Assembly: GCA_035296085.1 (NCBI GenBank)
Contig: DATHBP010000210.1
Location: 1-9,094 of the forward strand
DNA: 9,094 bases
Origin: DATHBP01 sp035296085
GTDB taxonomy: Bacteria; Actinomycetota; Actinomycetes; Propionibacteriales; Nocardioidaceae
Direction of reading: 5' to 3'
In this document: positions 1-5,393 of the stretch, piece after piece
Layout of the letters: every line of letters begins with the position of its first letter
Numbering within the stretch: the stretch's first letter is position 1
Made by a program: the position numbers and the translations under genes
The notes under the pieces: model-generated
What the model was told of the DNA's origin: nothing
Database searches by the model: none
The model's input: only the letters and a program-made list of their open reading frames with translations

Positions 1-288
1 GGGGGCTAGGCGCCCCTGTTGCCACGCTCTCACGGCGGTGAGTGAACCGGCCAGAACGAAGCACCAGGTGGCTGCATGGAACAGGCCGTCCGCCAGGGTG
101 TTCGCTTCCAGGCCGGCCAGCGTGGTGACAGGGAAGTCGTCAAGGTCACTGACCATGTGGTGCCACTGCAGGATCTGGTGCAAGACGATGCCGTCGATGA
201 AGCCGCCGAAGCCCAGACCGTAGAGCAGCCCAGAGATGGTCGACGGCCGCCGGCGGCCGTTGCGGGGTCCGACTGCCGCACTCGACAC
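1..288 (-). CDS. DUF2243 family membrane protein (3' end outside window)
   Basis: The first 96 codons of an integral membrane protein are visible; the reading frame is still open at the window edge, so the C-terminus is missing. The sequence around residues 28-47 (GGFIDGIVLHQILQWHHM) is the hallmark of the DUF2243 family, which has several transmembrane helices and conserved histidines (here H37, H43, H44, H71) and no established biochemical function. Two hydrophobic stretches are visible, about residues 16-40 and 68-86, with a basic N-terminus (RNGRRRP) before the first. The start is the GTG at 288-286: an in-frame TGA lies eight codons upstream and no other start codon lies between them. 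No clear ribosome binding site precedes the GTG. The family call is strong; the exact start is less certain. Confidence 0.85.
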   Translation of the reverse strand, partial: MSSAAVGPRNGRRRPSTISGLLYGLGFGGFIDGIVLHQILQWHHMVSDLDDFPVTTLAGLEANTLADGLFHAATWCFVLAGSLTAVRAWQQGRLAP

Positions 289-298
289 AGATTGAAAT

Positions 299-814
299 CT
301 ATCGGCGTGCCGTCAGGGATTGATCGGCCGGCCAAGCCGTGCGCCCTGCCCGCCACGGTGCGGCAAGGGCACCGGGACATGATCCAGCGTTGGCTGCGTG
401 CAAGCTGCGGACCGTGCCACCGGCTGCCTTTGGCGCCCACGAAGTGAGGGTGTTTGCGTCGAACGCGGCTAGCCCAGAGCGCGGCTGCCCGCTGGCGCTC
501 GTGAAGGCACCGCCGACATACCCACGCCCGGTCGTGCCGCTCGCCAAGAAGCGGACGACCCGGTTGGCGGAGCCGGAGAACGACGTTGGCGCCCCGGTGG
601 TCGGGTTGACCACGGCGAGCCTGGTATGCGCCTGGCCTCTAACCGTGGTGAATGCCCCGCCCAGGGCGACCCCAGCTGGTGTTGTGGCGATGGCCCGCAC
701 TGCCCCACTCGCGTTGGGGTTCCAGGCCAGCAGCTGCCCGGTGTCGGCGTCGATCGCTGCGACGTTCGAGGACCCGGGTTCTGGGGACCGCCGACAGCTG
801 CGGACCGCGAGCAC
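299..814 (-). pseudogene. Decayed fragment of a delta-60 / beta-propeller-type repeat protein
   Basis: The translated frame contains two clear copies of a repeat of about 45-50 residues: GGAFTTVRGQ at residues 52-61 and GGAFTSASGQ at 101-110, each followed by an (L)AAxDAxTG-like strand (AVVNPTTG, AAFDANT) and an SWAP/AWNP turn. This is typical of large secreted actinobacterial proteins built from many such repeats. Only residues about 18-137 show the pattern. The N-terminal piece has no signal peptide, and two in-frame TGA codons lie directly before the first possible start (GTG 814). The last 34 residues are unrelated arginine- and proline-rich sequence ending 11 bases before the DUF2243 start. 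Members of this kind are usually several hundred residues, so this looks like an internal remnant truncated at both ends. A short expressed gene cannot be excluded. Confidence 0.55.
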
Positions 815-831
815 TCATCAAGCCCAGCCGT

Positions 832-933
832 TCACAGGGAGTCCTCGAGGCGATCCAAGACTGCGATGACGGCGCCGAGCCCGATGAAGAAAGCCAGCAG
901 CGCCAGGACGATATGACTGAGCTCCGCCGTCAC
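832..933 (-). CDS. Small single-pass membrane protein, 33 aa
   Basis: This short reading frame (GTG 933-931, TGA 834-832) encodes MTAELSHIVLALLAFFIGLGAVIAVLDRLEDSL. The middle (about residues 7-26) is one continuous hydrophobic helix with a GxG core, followed by an acidic tail (DRLEDSL). A good ribosome binding site, GGAGAGG, lies nine bases before the GTG, and third codon positions are mostly G or C, as in real genes of this genome. It sits just downstream of a hairpin terminator and upstream of the repeat-protein remnant. I do not recognise the family and assign no function. Membrane location is inferred from hydrophobicity alone. It could be a regulatory or scaffold miniprotein, or a fortuitous frame. 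Confidence 0.55.
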   Translation of the reverse strand: MTAELSHIVLALLAFFIGLGAVIAVLDRLEDSL

Positions 934-982
934 CCGCCTTGTCCTCTCCAGTGGCCAGGGGGCCCAGCGGACTGGCGCGGCG

Positions 983-1007
983 GGAGCGACCGCAGGCGGC
1001 TCGCTCC
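983..1007 (-). terminator. Hairpin terminator after the 90-aa gene
   Basis: A perfect 7-bp stem (GGAGCGA / TCGCTCC) continues, after a one-base bulge, into CCG / CGG around a CCTG tetraloop. It starts 22 bases after the stop of the minus-strand 90-aa gene. There is no T-run, as is common in high-GC actinobacteria, so the call rests on stem quality and position. Confidence 0.6.
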
Positions 1008-1029
1008 GACACCTGGTTGGTGTTTCGGG

Positions 1030-1302
1030 CTAGTCAACGGGTTGACGAACGCTGCGAAGACTCGTTGTTGTGGGCACTGGGCTAGCGCTCACGGCTTCGA
1101 GCCTGGTACGTCTGCGCCGAAGCTCGCGAACCAGGCGGCGCTCCATGGCAGCTAGCGCACAGAGGTCGCGCCACTCCGCATGCTCCGCTTCGGACATAGG
1201 CGAGCGCGACTTCGTCGGTACGCTCGACAGCCTGATCGCTGCGTGCACCTGAATGAGGTCTTGAAGGAGTTGATGGGCACTCAGGCGCTGAAAGTCGATC
1301 AC
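1030..1302 (-). CDS. Hypothetical helical protein, 90 aa
   Basis: The proposed protein begins MIDFQRLSAHQLLQDLIQVHAAIR. It has two predicted helical stretches (about residues 6-24 and 36-70), the second ending in an arginine cluster (RRLVRELRRRRTRLEA), and then a disordered Ser/Thr/Pro-rich tail. The frame stays open much further upstream, to 1593, but GTG 1302-1300 is preferred because GAGAGAGG lies about ten bases before it and the upstream translation is low-complexity and repeat-derived. A strong hairpin follows the stop, supporting a real transcription unit. I do not recognise the family. The basic helical middle could suit nucleic acid or protein contact, but nothing specific can be concluded. 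Confidence 0.55.
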   Translation of the reverse strand: MIDFQRLSAHQLLQDLIQVHAAIRLSSVPTKSRSPMSEAEHAEWRDLCALAAMERRLVRELRRRRTRLEAVSASPVPTTTSLRSVRQPVD

Positions 1303-1694
1303 TGCCTCGGTTCCTCTCTCGGCGCGGGACGACTTTCGCTCACGTCCATGGTGGGTTCCTTGGCGAGCCCGCGTAGGGAAGAGGTCTAGGAGCTGCCGAC
1401 ATGACGCGGCCCTCTTGGGATCAGCGGTCGCAGGGACCCAAGGCCGCGAACACAAGCCTGCGCACGTACCTGGAAACAAGCGTGCGCACGTGCCTGGAAA
1501 TGGGTGGCTGGGCTGATCCTGCCTGCTGCCGCGCGAACCTTCATGCCCCAAGCGCGATTTCACGTCATATACAGCCGGGGAAGGCATCTTCAAATGTGCG
1601 GGGCATCCTGCGAACTATCAGGCACCTCAACAGCGGCGTCCCTGCACGTGTTCGAGCACTTGCGGGGGCGACGTGACACTCACGCACGCGTAAT
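1303..1694. other. Non-coding region upstream of the sigma/stressosome operon
   Basis: About 390 bases separate the divergently arranged 90-aa gene (minus) and the sigma-fusion gene (plus). Frames here have no recognisable protein features. The only clear structure is the 24-bp tandem repeat at 1452-1499. Promoters for both flanking genes are expected here, but I found no hexamer pair good enough to mark, neither a housekeeping promoter nor a SigB-like GTTT...GGGTA pair. Confidence 0.5.
1452..1499. repeat. 24-bp tandem direct repeat, two copies
   Basis: Two adjacent 24-base units (1452-1475 and 1476-1499) differ at two positions. Each contains the core TGCGCACGT followed by CCTGGAA; in the second copy the core extends to the 10-bp palindrome CGTGCGCACG (1481-1490). 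They lie about 200 bases upstream of the sigma-fusion gene in non-coding sequence, so a protein-binding site is possible. A chance duplication is the simpler alternative. Confidence 0.7.
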
Positions 1695-2789
1695 GTGCGG
1701 AGTGTGAACGCTGGGCGAGCGTCGGGCGCCTCGAGTGACCCAGGCGAAAGCCCTGACTTCTCGGCGCTCATCCCGATGGTCCGGCGTATCGTCGGCGCGC
1801 GGCTGAGTGACCGTGCCACGATCGACGACATCGTCCAGGAGACGCTCGTGCGGGTGCTCGGAGCAGCCGATCGTATCGATCCGGGGATGCTGGAGCCTTA
1901 TGCCATCGCAACCGCGAAGAACACCGTCGCAGCGTTGTTCAAGCAGCGTGATCGCCATTCCCGCAATCAGCACCGCGTCGTCGATCTCCGGGCGGCGGAT
2001 GTGCCAGGTGACGACCTGCTCGCAAAGGAGCAGCAAGCCGCCATCGCCAAGGCCCTCGCACGCCTTCCGGAGAGTGATCAACGAGTGCTCGTGGCGCACG
2101 AGGTACAGGGGCAAGACACGCGCTCCCTTGCCGCCGAAAGAAGCTCGACCGCTGGGGCGATCGCCGCGCAGCTGAACAGGTCGCGCGCTCGGCTAAGGGT
2201 CGAGTACTTGCTGGCATACGAGCGCGCACAACCGTCGACCGACCGCTGCCGAACTGTGTTGCTCGCACTGTCGAGTGGCGACCGACGACGTCAGCGTGAG
2301 GTGGATGCCGGGCGCCATCTCCTGGAGTGCGAGTTCTGTGCCCGGCTCAGCGCGCCGTTGATGGACCGCGCGAAAGACAGCGGCGACGAGGTCCGCATCC
2401 GCATCCGCACCGACTCCGACATCGTGGTGGCTCGGCAGGCCGTGCGCGACATAGCGGCGCGGCTGGGATTCACCGCCACAGAGCTCACGATGATCGCGAC
2501 CGCCGTGTCCGAAGTGGCCCGCAACATCGTGCGGTTCGCCAGCGCGGGGGAAATTATCATCCAAACGCTCAGTATCCCGCGCAGTGGTGTCCGGGTGGTC
2601 GCTGTGGATACGGGCCCTGGAATCCCCGACGTGGAACAAGTACTGGCGGATGGATACAGCACATATCGCGGGCTGGGCATGGGTCTCCCTGGCGCCCGCC
2701 GGTTGATGGATGAGTTCGCGCTCGCATCAGAAGTGGGTCGGGGAACAACGGTCACCATGACAAAGTGGAGCCAGGAAGGAAGACCATGA
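1695..2789 (+). CDS. Fusion protein: ECF sigma factor + zinc-finger motif + RsbT-like serine kinase
   Basis: A 364-aa protein with three parts. Residues about 22-92 resemble sigma-70 region 2 (TIDDIVQETLVRVLG, then YAIATAKNTVAALFKQR). Residues about 108-172 resemble region 4 (IAKALARLPESDQRVLVAHE, then a helix-turn-helix ending NRSRARLR). No region 3 separates them, so this is an ECF-type sigma factor. Residues 185-215 carry C185, H208, C212 and C215, the HxxxCxxC pattern of zinc-binding anti-sigma domains. Residues about 233-357 match Bacillus RsbT closely from memory: SDIVVARQ, the N-box SEVARN (E273, N277), the ATP motif DTGPGIPD (305-312), the glycine-rich lid GLGMGLPGARRLMDEF and the ending GTTVTMTKW. 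All ATP-site residues look intact. The kinase would phosphorylate STAS partners, which are encoded next. GTG 1695 is the first start but has no ribosome binding site; GTG 1704 or a leaderless message is possible. The stop overlaps the next gene (ATGA). Confidence 0.9.
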   Translation: MRSVNAGRASGASSDPGESPDFSALIPMVRRIVGARLSDRATIDDIVQETLVRVLGAADRIDPGMLEPYAIATAKNTVAALFKQRDRHSRNQHRVVDLRAADVPGDDLLAKEQQAAIAKALARLPESDQRVLVAHEVQGQDTRSLAAERSSTAGAIAAQLNRSRARLRVEYLLAYERAQPSTDRCRTVLLALSSGDRRRQREVDAGRHLLECEFCARLSAPLMDRAKDSGDEVRIRIRTDSDIVVARQAVRDIAARLGFTATELTMIATAVSEVARNIVRFASAGEIIIQTLSIPRSGVRVVAVDTGPGIPDVEQVLADGYSTYRGLGMGLPGARRLMDEFALASEVGRGTTVTMTKWSQEGRP

Positions 2790-3697
2790 ACGAGGACACC
2801 CACGCGGTCGACCACAAAGAGCAAGACGGTTCACCCGACGAAGGGGGCGAGAACCAAGACCAGCTCCTGCCTCAGCTGGTTGCTCACCTCCACGAGTACC
2901 GGACGCGATTGCGCCAGGAGTGGGCTCGCCGGATCGAGGCGGCTCACCTACTGCAGGCAATGAGCCCGCAGGAGATGTCAGCTGAAACGATCTCGGTTTA
3001 CGACAACTACGTGGAGGTGCTCGAGACTGGAAGCGTCGAGGCGCTGCAGTACTACGCGCGCGACCTTTCCGAACGCATCATTCCACGAGGCGTGGAGACG
3101 CACGAAGTGGTTGGCATAGTGCTGTTGCTCCGGGATGTCTTGGCTCGCTCACTGTTCGAGAAGTACCAGCGAGACTTCCCACTGCTCAACCGAGTGCTAG
3201 ATGCTTACGAGCCGGCGGCTAACCGCATCGCAAACACGGTTGCTGTCAGCTTCGTTGATGAACGGGAGCGGGTGATTCGTCAGCAGCAGGATGCTATCCG
3301 TGAGCTGTCAACGCCCGTCCTGCCGGTTCGGGAGCGGCTACTCATCCTGCCGATCATCGGGGTCCTCGACAGCGAGCGCGCTCGGCAACTCACCGAGCAA
3401 CTGCTCGCCGGCATCCGAACTCACCGGGCCAAAGTGGTCGTCATCGACATCACCGGCGCCCCTGAGGTGGACGCCACGGTTGCCAACCACCTGGTGCAAA
3501 CCGTAGACGCCTCGCGACTCATGGGGGCGAGCGTCATCATCACCGGACTCTCCCCTGAGATAGCACAGACGCTGGTGACGATCGGGGTCGACTTGAGCAA
3601 AATGCACACGATCGGAGACCTGCAGGGTGGGCTCGAAGAGGCCGAGAGGTTGCTGGGATACGCCGTCACCAAGGATTCCGGCATGGACCAGAGGTGA
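2786..3697 (+). CDS. rsbR: RsbR-like stressosome protein (helical sensor domain + STAS)
   Basis: A 303-aa RsbT co-antagonist. Residues about 26-160 form an all-helical sensor domain of the RsbRD-N/globin-like kind, with no obvious cofactor motif. Residues about 163-178 (RQQQDAIRELSTPV) form the linker helix, and 179-290 a STAS domain close to Bacillus RsbR (LPIIGVLDSERAR, VVVIDITGAPEVDA, GLSPEIAQTLVTIGVDL). RsbR and RsbS build the stressosome shell that holds RsbT until stress. By remembered alignment, the phosphorylated threonines T171 and T205 of Bacillus RsbRA correspond to S196 and A230; the 34-residue spacing is identical. The second acceptor would therefore be lost, with T231 next to it. 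ATG 2786 is preferred over GTG 2765 because GGAAGGA lies just before it and it overlaps the upstream stop as ATGA, suggesting translational coupling. Confidence 0.9.
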   Translation: MNEDTHAVDHKEQDGSPDEGGENQDQLLPQLVAHLHEYRTRLRQEWARRIEAAHLLQAMSPQEMSAETISVYDNYVEVLETGSVEALQYYARDLSERIIPRGVETHEVVGIVLLLRDVLARSLFEKYQRDFPLLNRVLDAYEPAANRIANTVAVSFVDERERVIRQQQDAIRELSTPVLPVRERLLILPIIGVLDSERARQLTEQLLAGIRTHRAKVVVIDITGAPEVDATVANHLVQTVDASRLMGASVIITGLSPEIAQTLVTIGVDLSKMHTIGDLQGGLEEAERLLGYAVTKDSGMDQR

Positions 3698-4101
3698 TGC
3701 CTCGACCGAGGCTGTTCTCGATCCTTCGCCAGGGCTCATACCTGATCGTGTCGATACATACCGCGCTCGACGACTCGGAGATGATGCGATTTCAATCCGA
3801 ACTCATTGCGCAGATCGGTCATGACCGCGCGCGCGGCGTCATCATCGACGTCGCTGCGCTCGACGTGCTCGACTCGTTCGGCACGAAGACGCTTCGAGAC
3901 ATCGGGGAGATGGCCCGGCTTCGCGGAGCGTTGACGGTCATAGTCGGCATTCAGCCTGACGTGGCGTTGTCGATGGTGCAACTGGGCATGGGCACGGGGT
4001 CGATCTACACTGCCCTTGACCTGGAAGAAGGTCTCGACTATCTCAACCAGCGGCTGCCGGAATACACCGCAAAGGATAACCGCGAAGCCTTTGCTCGATG
4101 A
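3697..4101 (+). CDS. rsbS: RsbS-like STAS protein (stressosome core, RsbT antagonist)
   Basis: A 134-aa single STAS domain. In Bacillus, RsbS binds and restrains RsbT until RsbT phosphorylates it on S59. The match is visible throughout: LFSILRQGSYLIVSI (residues 6-20), GVIIDVAALDVLDSFGTKTLRD (47-68) and IVGIQPDVALSMVQLGM (82-98), then TALDLEEGLDYL (105-116). The phosphorylatable serine is conserved as S60 in VLDSF. The C-terminus is about 12-15 residues longer than Bacillus RsbS, with a polar tail. ATG 3697 overlaps the rsbR stop (TGATG). Its GAGG ribosome binding site is close (about two bases), so coupled re-initiation is likely; GTG 3694 in the same frame is an alternative that adds one residue. 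The expected partner is the kinase domain of the first gene. Confidence 0.92.
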   Translation: MPRPRLFSILRQGSYLIVSIHTALDDSEMMRFQSELIAQIGHDRARGVIIDVAALDVLDSFGTKTLRDIGEMARLRGALTVIVGIQPDVALSMVQLGMGTGSIYTALDLEEGLDYLNQRLPEYTAKDNREAFAR

Positions 4102-4388
4102 CGGCCTTCGATGACCTGACAAAAGACTATCGAGTCAATTTCCTCAGGTACTTGCCGAACGCCGACGAGGTTGCCCTCCACCGAGCCTATGAGTTGGGTC
4201 GGGCTGCGGTGGCGAGTCAAGTCAGCATTCTCGAGCTGGCACAAGTACACCATGCGATATTCCTTGAAGTGCTGCATGATACGACGACCGAGGACCTGAC
4301 TCGAGTCGCGACGGCGGCTTCCGACTTCTTCTTGGAGGTCATCGCGACCTATGACATGGCACAACGCAGCTTCCATGACCGAACGTGA
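4098..4388 (+). CDS. Stand-alone RsbU N-terminal-type (RsbT-binding) domain, no phosphatase
   Basis: A 96-aa all-helical protein resembling the N-terminal domain of the Bacillus phosphatase RsbU, the part that RsbT binds to switch on the PP2C domain. The similar stretches are the YELGRAAVASQVSILELAQVH helix (residues 31-51), AIFLEVL (53-59) and the helix ASDFFLEVIATYDMAQRSF (74-92). In RsbU a PP2C catalytic domain follows; here the protein ends at residue 96 and nothing resembling PP2C follows in the remaining window. The ATG overlaps the rsbS stop (ATGA), so it belongs to the same operon. Known RsbU biology implies that it binds the kinase part of the fusion. Whether it acts as an adaptor, a competitor that sequesters sigma-RsbT, or a scaffold for a phosphatase encoded elsewhere is open. 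Confidence 0.8.
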   Translation: MTAFDDLTKDYRVNFLRYLPNADEVALHRAYELGRAAVASQVSILELAQVHHAIFLEVLHDTTTEDLTRVATAASDFFLEVIATYDMAQRSFHDRT

Positions 4389-4440
4389 CAGCATCGTCGA
4401 TCTCGCCACTGAGTAGCCCGCCAGCCTGGGAGGCGCGCCC

Positions 4441-4462
4441 TGCCCCGCCTCGGGGGCGGGCA
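4441..4462 (+). terminator. Possible hairpin terminator of the stressosome operon
   Basis: TGCCC, a bulged C, GCC, a TCGGG loop, then GGC and GGGCA can form an 8-bp GC-rich stem about 50 bases after the last operon gene. There is no T-run. It lies between the operon and the next plus-strand gene and separates the two units if functional. Confidence 0.4.
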
Positions 4463-4517
4463 CTGCGCGGCCTCTACACTCTGCGGGCGGGTCCCCGACG
4501 AGCGAAGGACGGACAGC

Positions 4518-4655
4518 ATGGGTCTGTTGAGCAAGGTTGCCAAGGCCGGTTTGGCCAAAAAGCTGTTCGACGAGCTGCGCAAGCCGGAGAACCAGGCGAA
4601 GATCAAGAGCTTCGTCTCCTCTGCCATGGCCAAGCGGAACGCCAGCAAGCGCTGA
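4518..4655 (+). CDS. Small basic protein, 45 aa
   Basis: The product is lysine-rich and amphipathic (MGLLSKVAKAGLAKKLFDEL at the start, AMAKRNASKR at the end) and probably mostly helical. AAGGACGG lies before the ATG, the frame has GC-rich third positions, and the stop overlaps the ribosome binding site (GAGGAG) of the following VOC gene, so the two are probably co-transcribed and translationally linked. I do not recognise a named family. The regular spacing of lysines and hydrophobic residues suits a membrane-surface or nucleic-acid-associated peptide, but function is unknown. Confidence 0.65.
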   Translation: MGLLSKVAKAGLAKKLFDELRKPENQAKIKSFVSSAMAKRNASKR

Positions 4656-4666
4656 GGAGCGGTTCT

Positions 4667-5053
4667 GTGGAGATGCGGCTGGAGCTCGTACCCGTGCCGG
4701 TCTCCAACCTCGACAAGGCGAAGGCTTTCTACGTCGACCAGGTGGGCTTCGAGGAGAGCGTTGACGTCGTCGTCCAGGAGGGCATGCGCGTCGTGCAGCT
4801 CACGCCGCCCGGCTCCGGCTGCTCGATCGTCATGGGCACCGGCATGCCGGAGATCTCGGACATGGTGCCCGGGTCACAGAAGGCCTTGCACCTTGTGGTT
4901 TCTGACATAGAGGCTGCCCGCACCGAGCTGATGGCCAGGGGCGTCGACGTCGCTGAGATCCAGGACATGGGCGGAGTTCTCTTCGGCTACTTCGCCGACC
5001 CGGATGGCAACTCATGGCTGTTACAGCAGTTCCCCAGTGACGTGACGGCATAG
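4667..5053 (+). CDS. VOC superfamily (glyoxalase/bleomycin-resistance-fold) protein
   Basis: A 128-aa single-module VOC protein with two beta-alpha-beta-beta-beta halves: LELVPVPVSNLDKAKAFYVDQVGF (residues 5-28), then ALHLVVSDIEAARTELMARGVDV (73-95), and the usual ending GYFADPDGNSWLLQQF (107-122). The first half starts with Glu (E6) where classical glyoxalase I has a metal-binding His; H75 and the terminal Q120/Q121 could be other ligands. Substrate cannot be told; members include dioxygenases, lyases and binding proteins. GTG 4667 is chosen because GAGGAG lies seven bases upstream, whereas ATG 4673 would be 13 bases away. Length is normal for the family. It is probably co-transcribed with the 45-aa protein just upstream. 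Confidence 0.88.
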   Translation: MEMRLELVPVPVSNLDKAKAFYVDQVGFEESVDVVVQEGMRVVQLTPPGSGCSIVMGTGMPEISDMVPGSQKALHLVVSDIEAARTELMARGVDVAEIQDMGGVLFGYFADPDGNSWLLQQFPSDVTA

Positions 5054-5054
5054 A

Positions 5055-5074
5055 CCCGTCTCGTCACCTACGGG
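5055..5074 (+). terminator. Weak hairpin between convergent genes
   Basis: CCCGT and ACGGG pair around a ten-base loop, one base after the VOC stop and 17 bases before the convergent HMA gene's stop. The stem is only 5 bp with no T-run, so it is a possible terminator only. Confidence 0.25.
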
Positions 5075-5090
5075 CAGGGATCGTTGATAG

Positions 5091-5309
5091 CTAGAGCGCG
5101 AGCTCGTAGGAGCCGGCCTCATCCAGGGCCGCGACAAGAGAACTCTCGTCCAGTGGGTCGCGACTGGTGACGGTCACCGTGGAAGTGCCGTCCACGACGA
5201 GGTCGACGCTCACTTCGCTGACTCCGTCGAGGGCGCCCACCTCGCTGATGACTGACTGGACGCAATGACCGCAGGTCAAACCGGTCACCGCATAGGTCGC
5301 GCTGGTCAT
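5091..5309 (-). CDS. HMA-domain metal-binding protein (CopZ-like copper chaperone)
   Basis: A 72-aa protein that is essentially one heavy-metal-associated domain. It carries the metal-binding loop GLTCGHC (residues 10-16, Cys13 and Cys16) after the first strand and shows the ferredoxin-like order: helix SVISEVGALDGVSEV, strand SVDLVVDGTSTVTVTS, then SSLVAALDEAGSYEL. Such proteins bind Cu(I) in the cytoplasm and pass it to CopA-type ATPases. The His between the cysteines (CGHC) is common in actinobacterial chaperones. ATG 5309 is chosen because AGGAGA lies about seven bases before it; in-frame starts further upstream have no such site. No CopA or CsoR gene is in the window and no copper operator palindrome is obvious upstream, so copper specificity is inferred from the family. 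It lies 84 bases downstream of upp on the same strand. Confidence 0.88.
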   Translation of the reverse strand: MTSATYAVTGLTCGHCVQSVISEVGALDGVSEVSVDLVVDGTSTVTVTSRDPLDESSLVAALDEAGSYELAL

Positions 5310-5393
5310 AAGGGTCTCCTGTGCTGAATCGGGTGTGGGATCACTGGTCGAAACCACATGGTGCTGAGTCTGAGGGCATCACCGACGCTCCGT

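Noticed and set aside
76..447. Plus-strand frame of 123 codons at the left edge
   Set aside because: It is antisense to the DUF2243 gene, whose signature motif is clear on the minus strand.
1452..1499. Direct repeat considered as a CRISPR array
   Set aside because: The two copies are adjacent with no spacer, there are only two, and no cas gene is in the window.
1401..1676. Plus-strand frame of 91 codons between the 90-aa gene and the sigma-fusion gene
   Set aside because: Composition is irregular, no ribosome binding site or domain is visible, and it crosses the tandem repeat.
2393..2789. Kinase domain considered as an RsbW/SpoIIAB-type anti-sigma factor
   Set aside because: The sequence follows RsbT instead (SDIVVARQ, GYSTYRGLGMGLPGARRLMDEF, GTTVTMTKW), and its neighbours are RsbR and RsbS rather than RsbV.
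4375..4416. A 13-codon frame starting ATGACCGAACGT that overlaps the end of the RsbU-N gene
   Set aside because: It might be a relic start of a lost phosphatase gene, but 13 codons carry no family signal and the frame closes at once.
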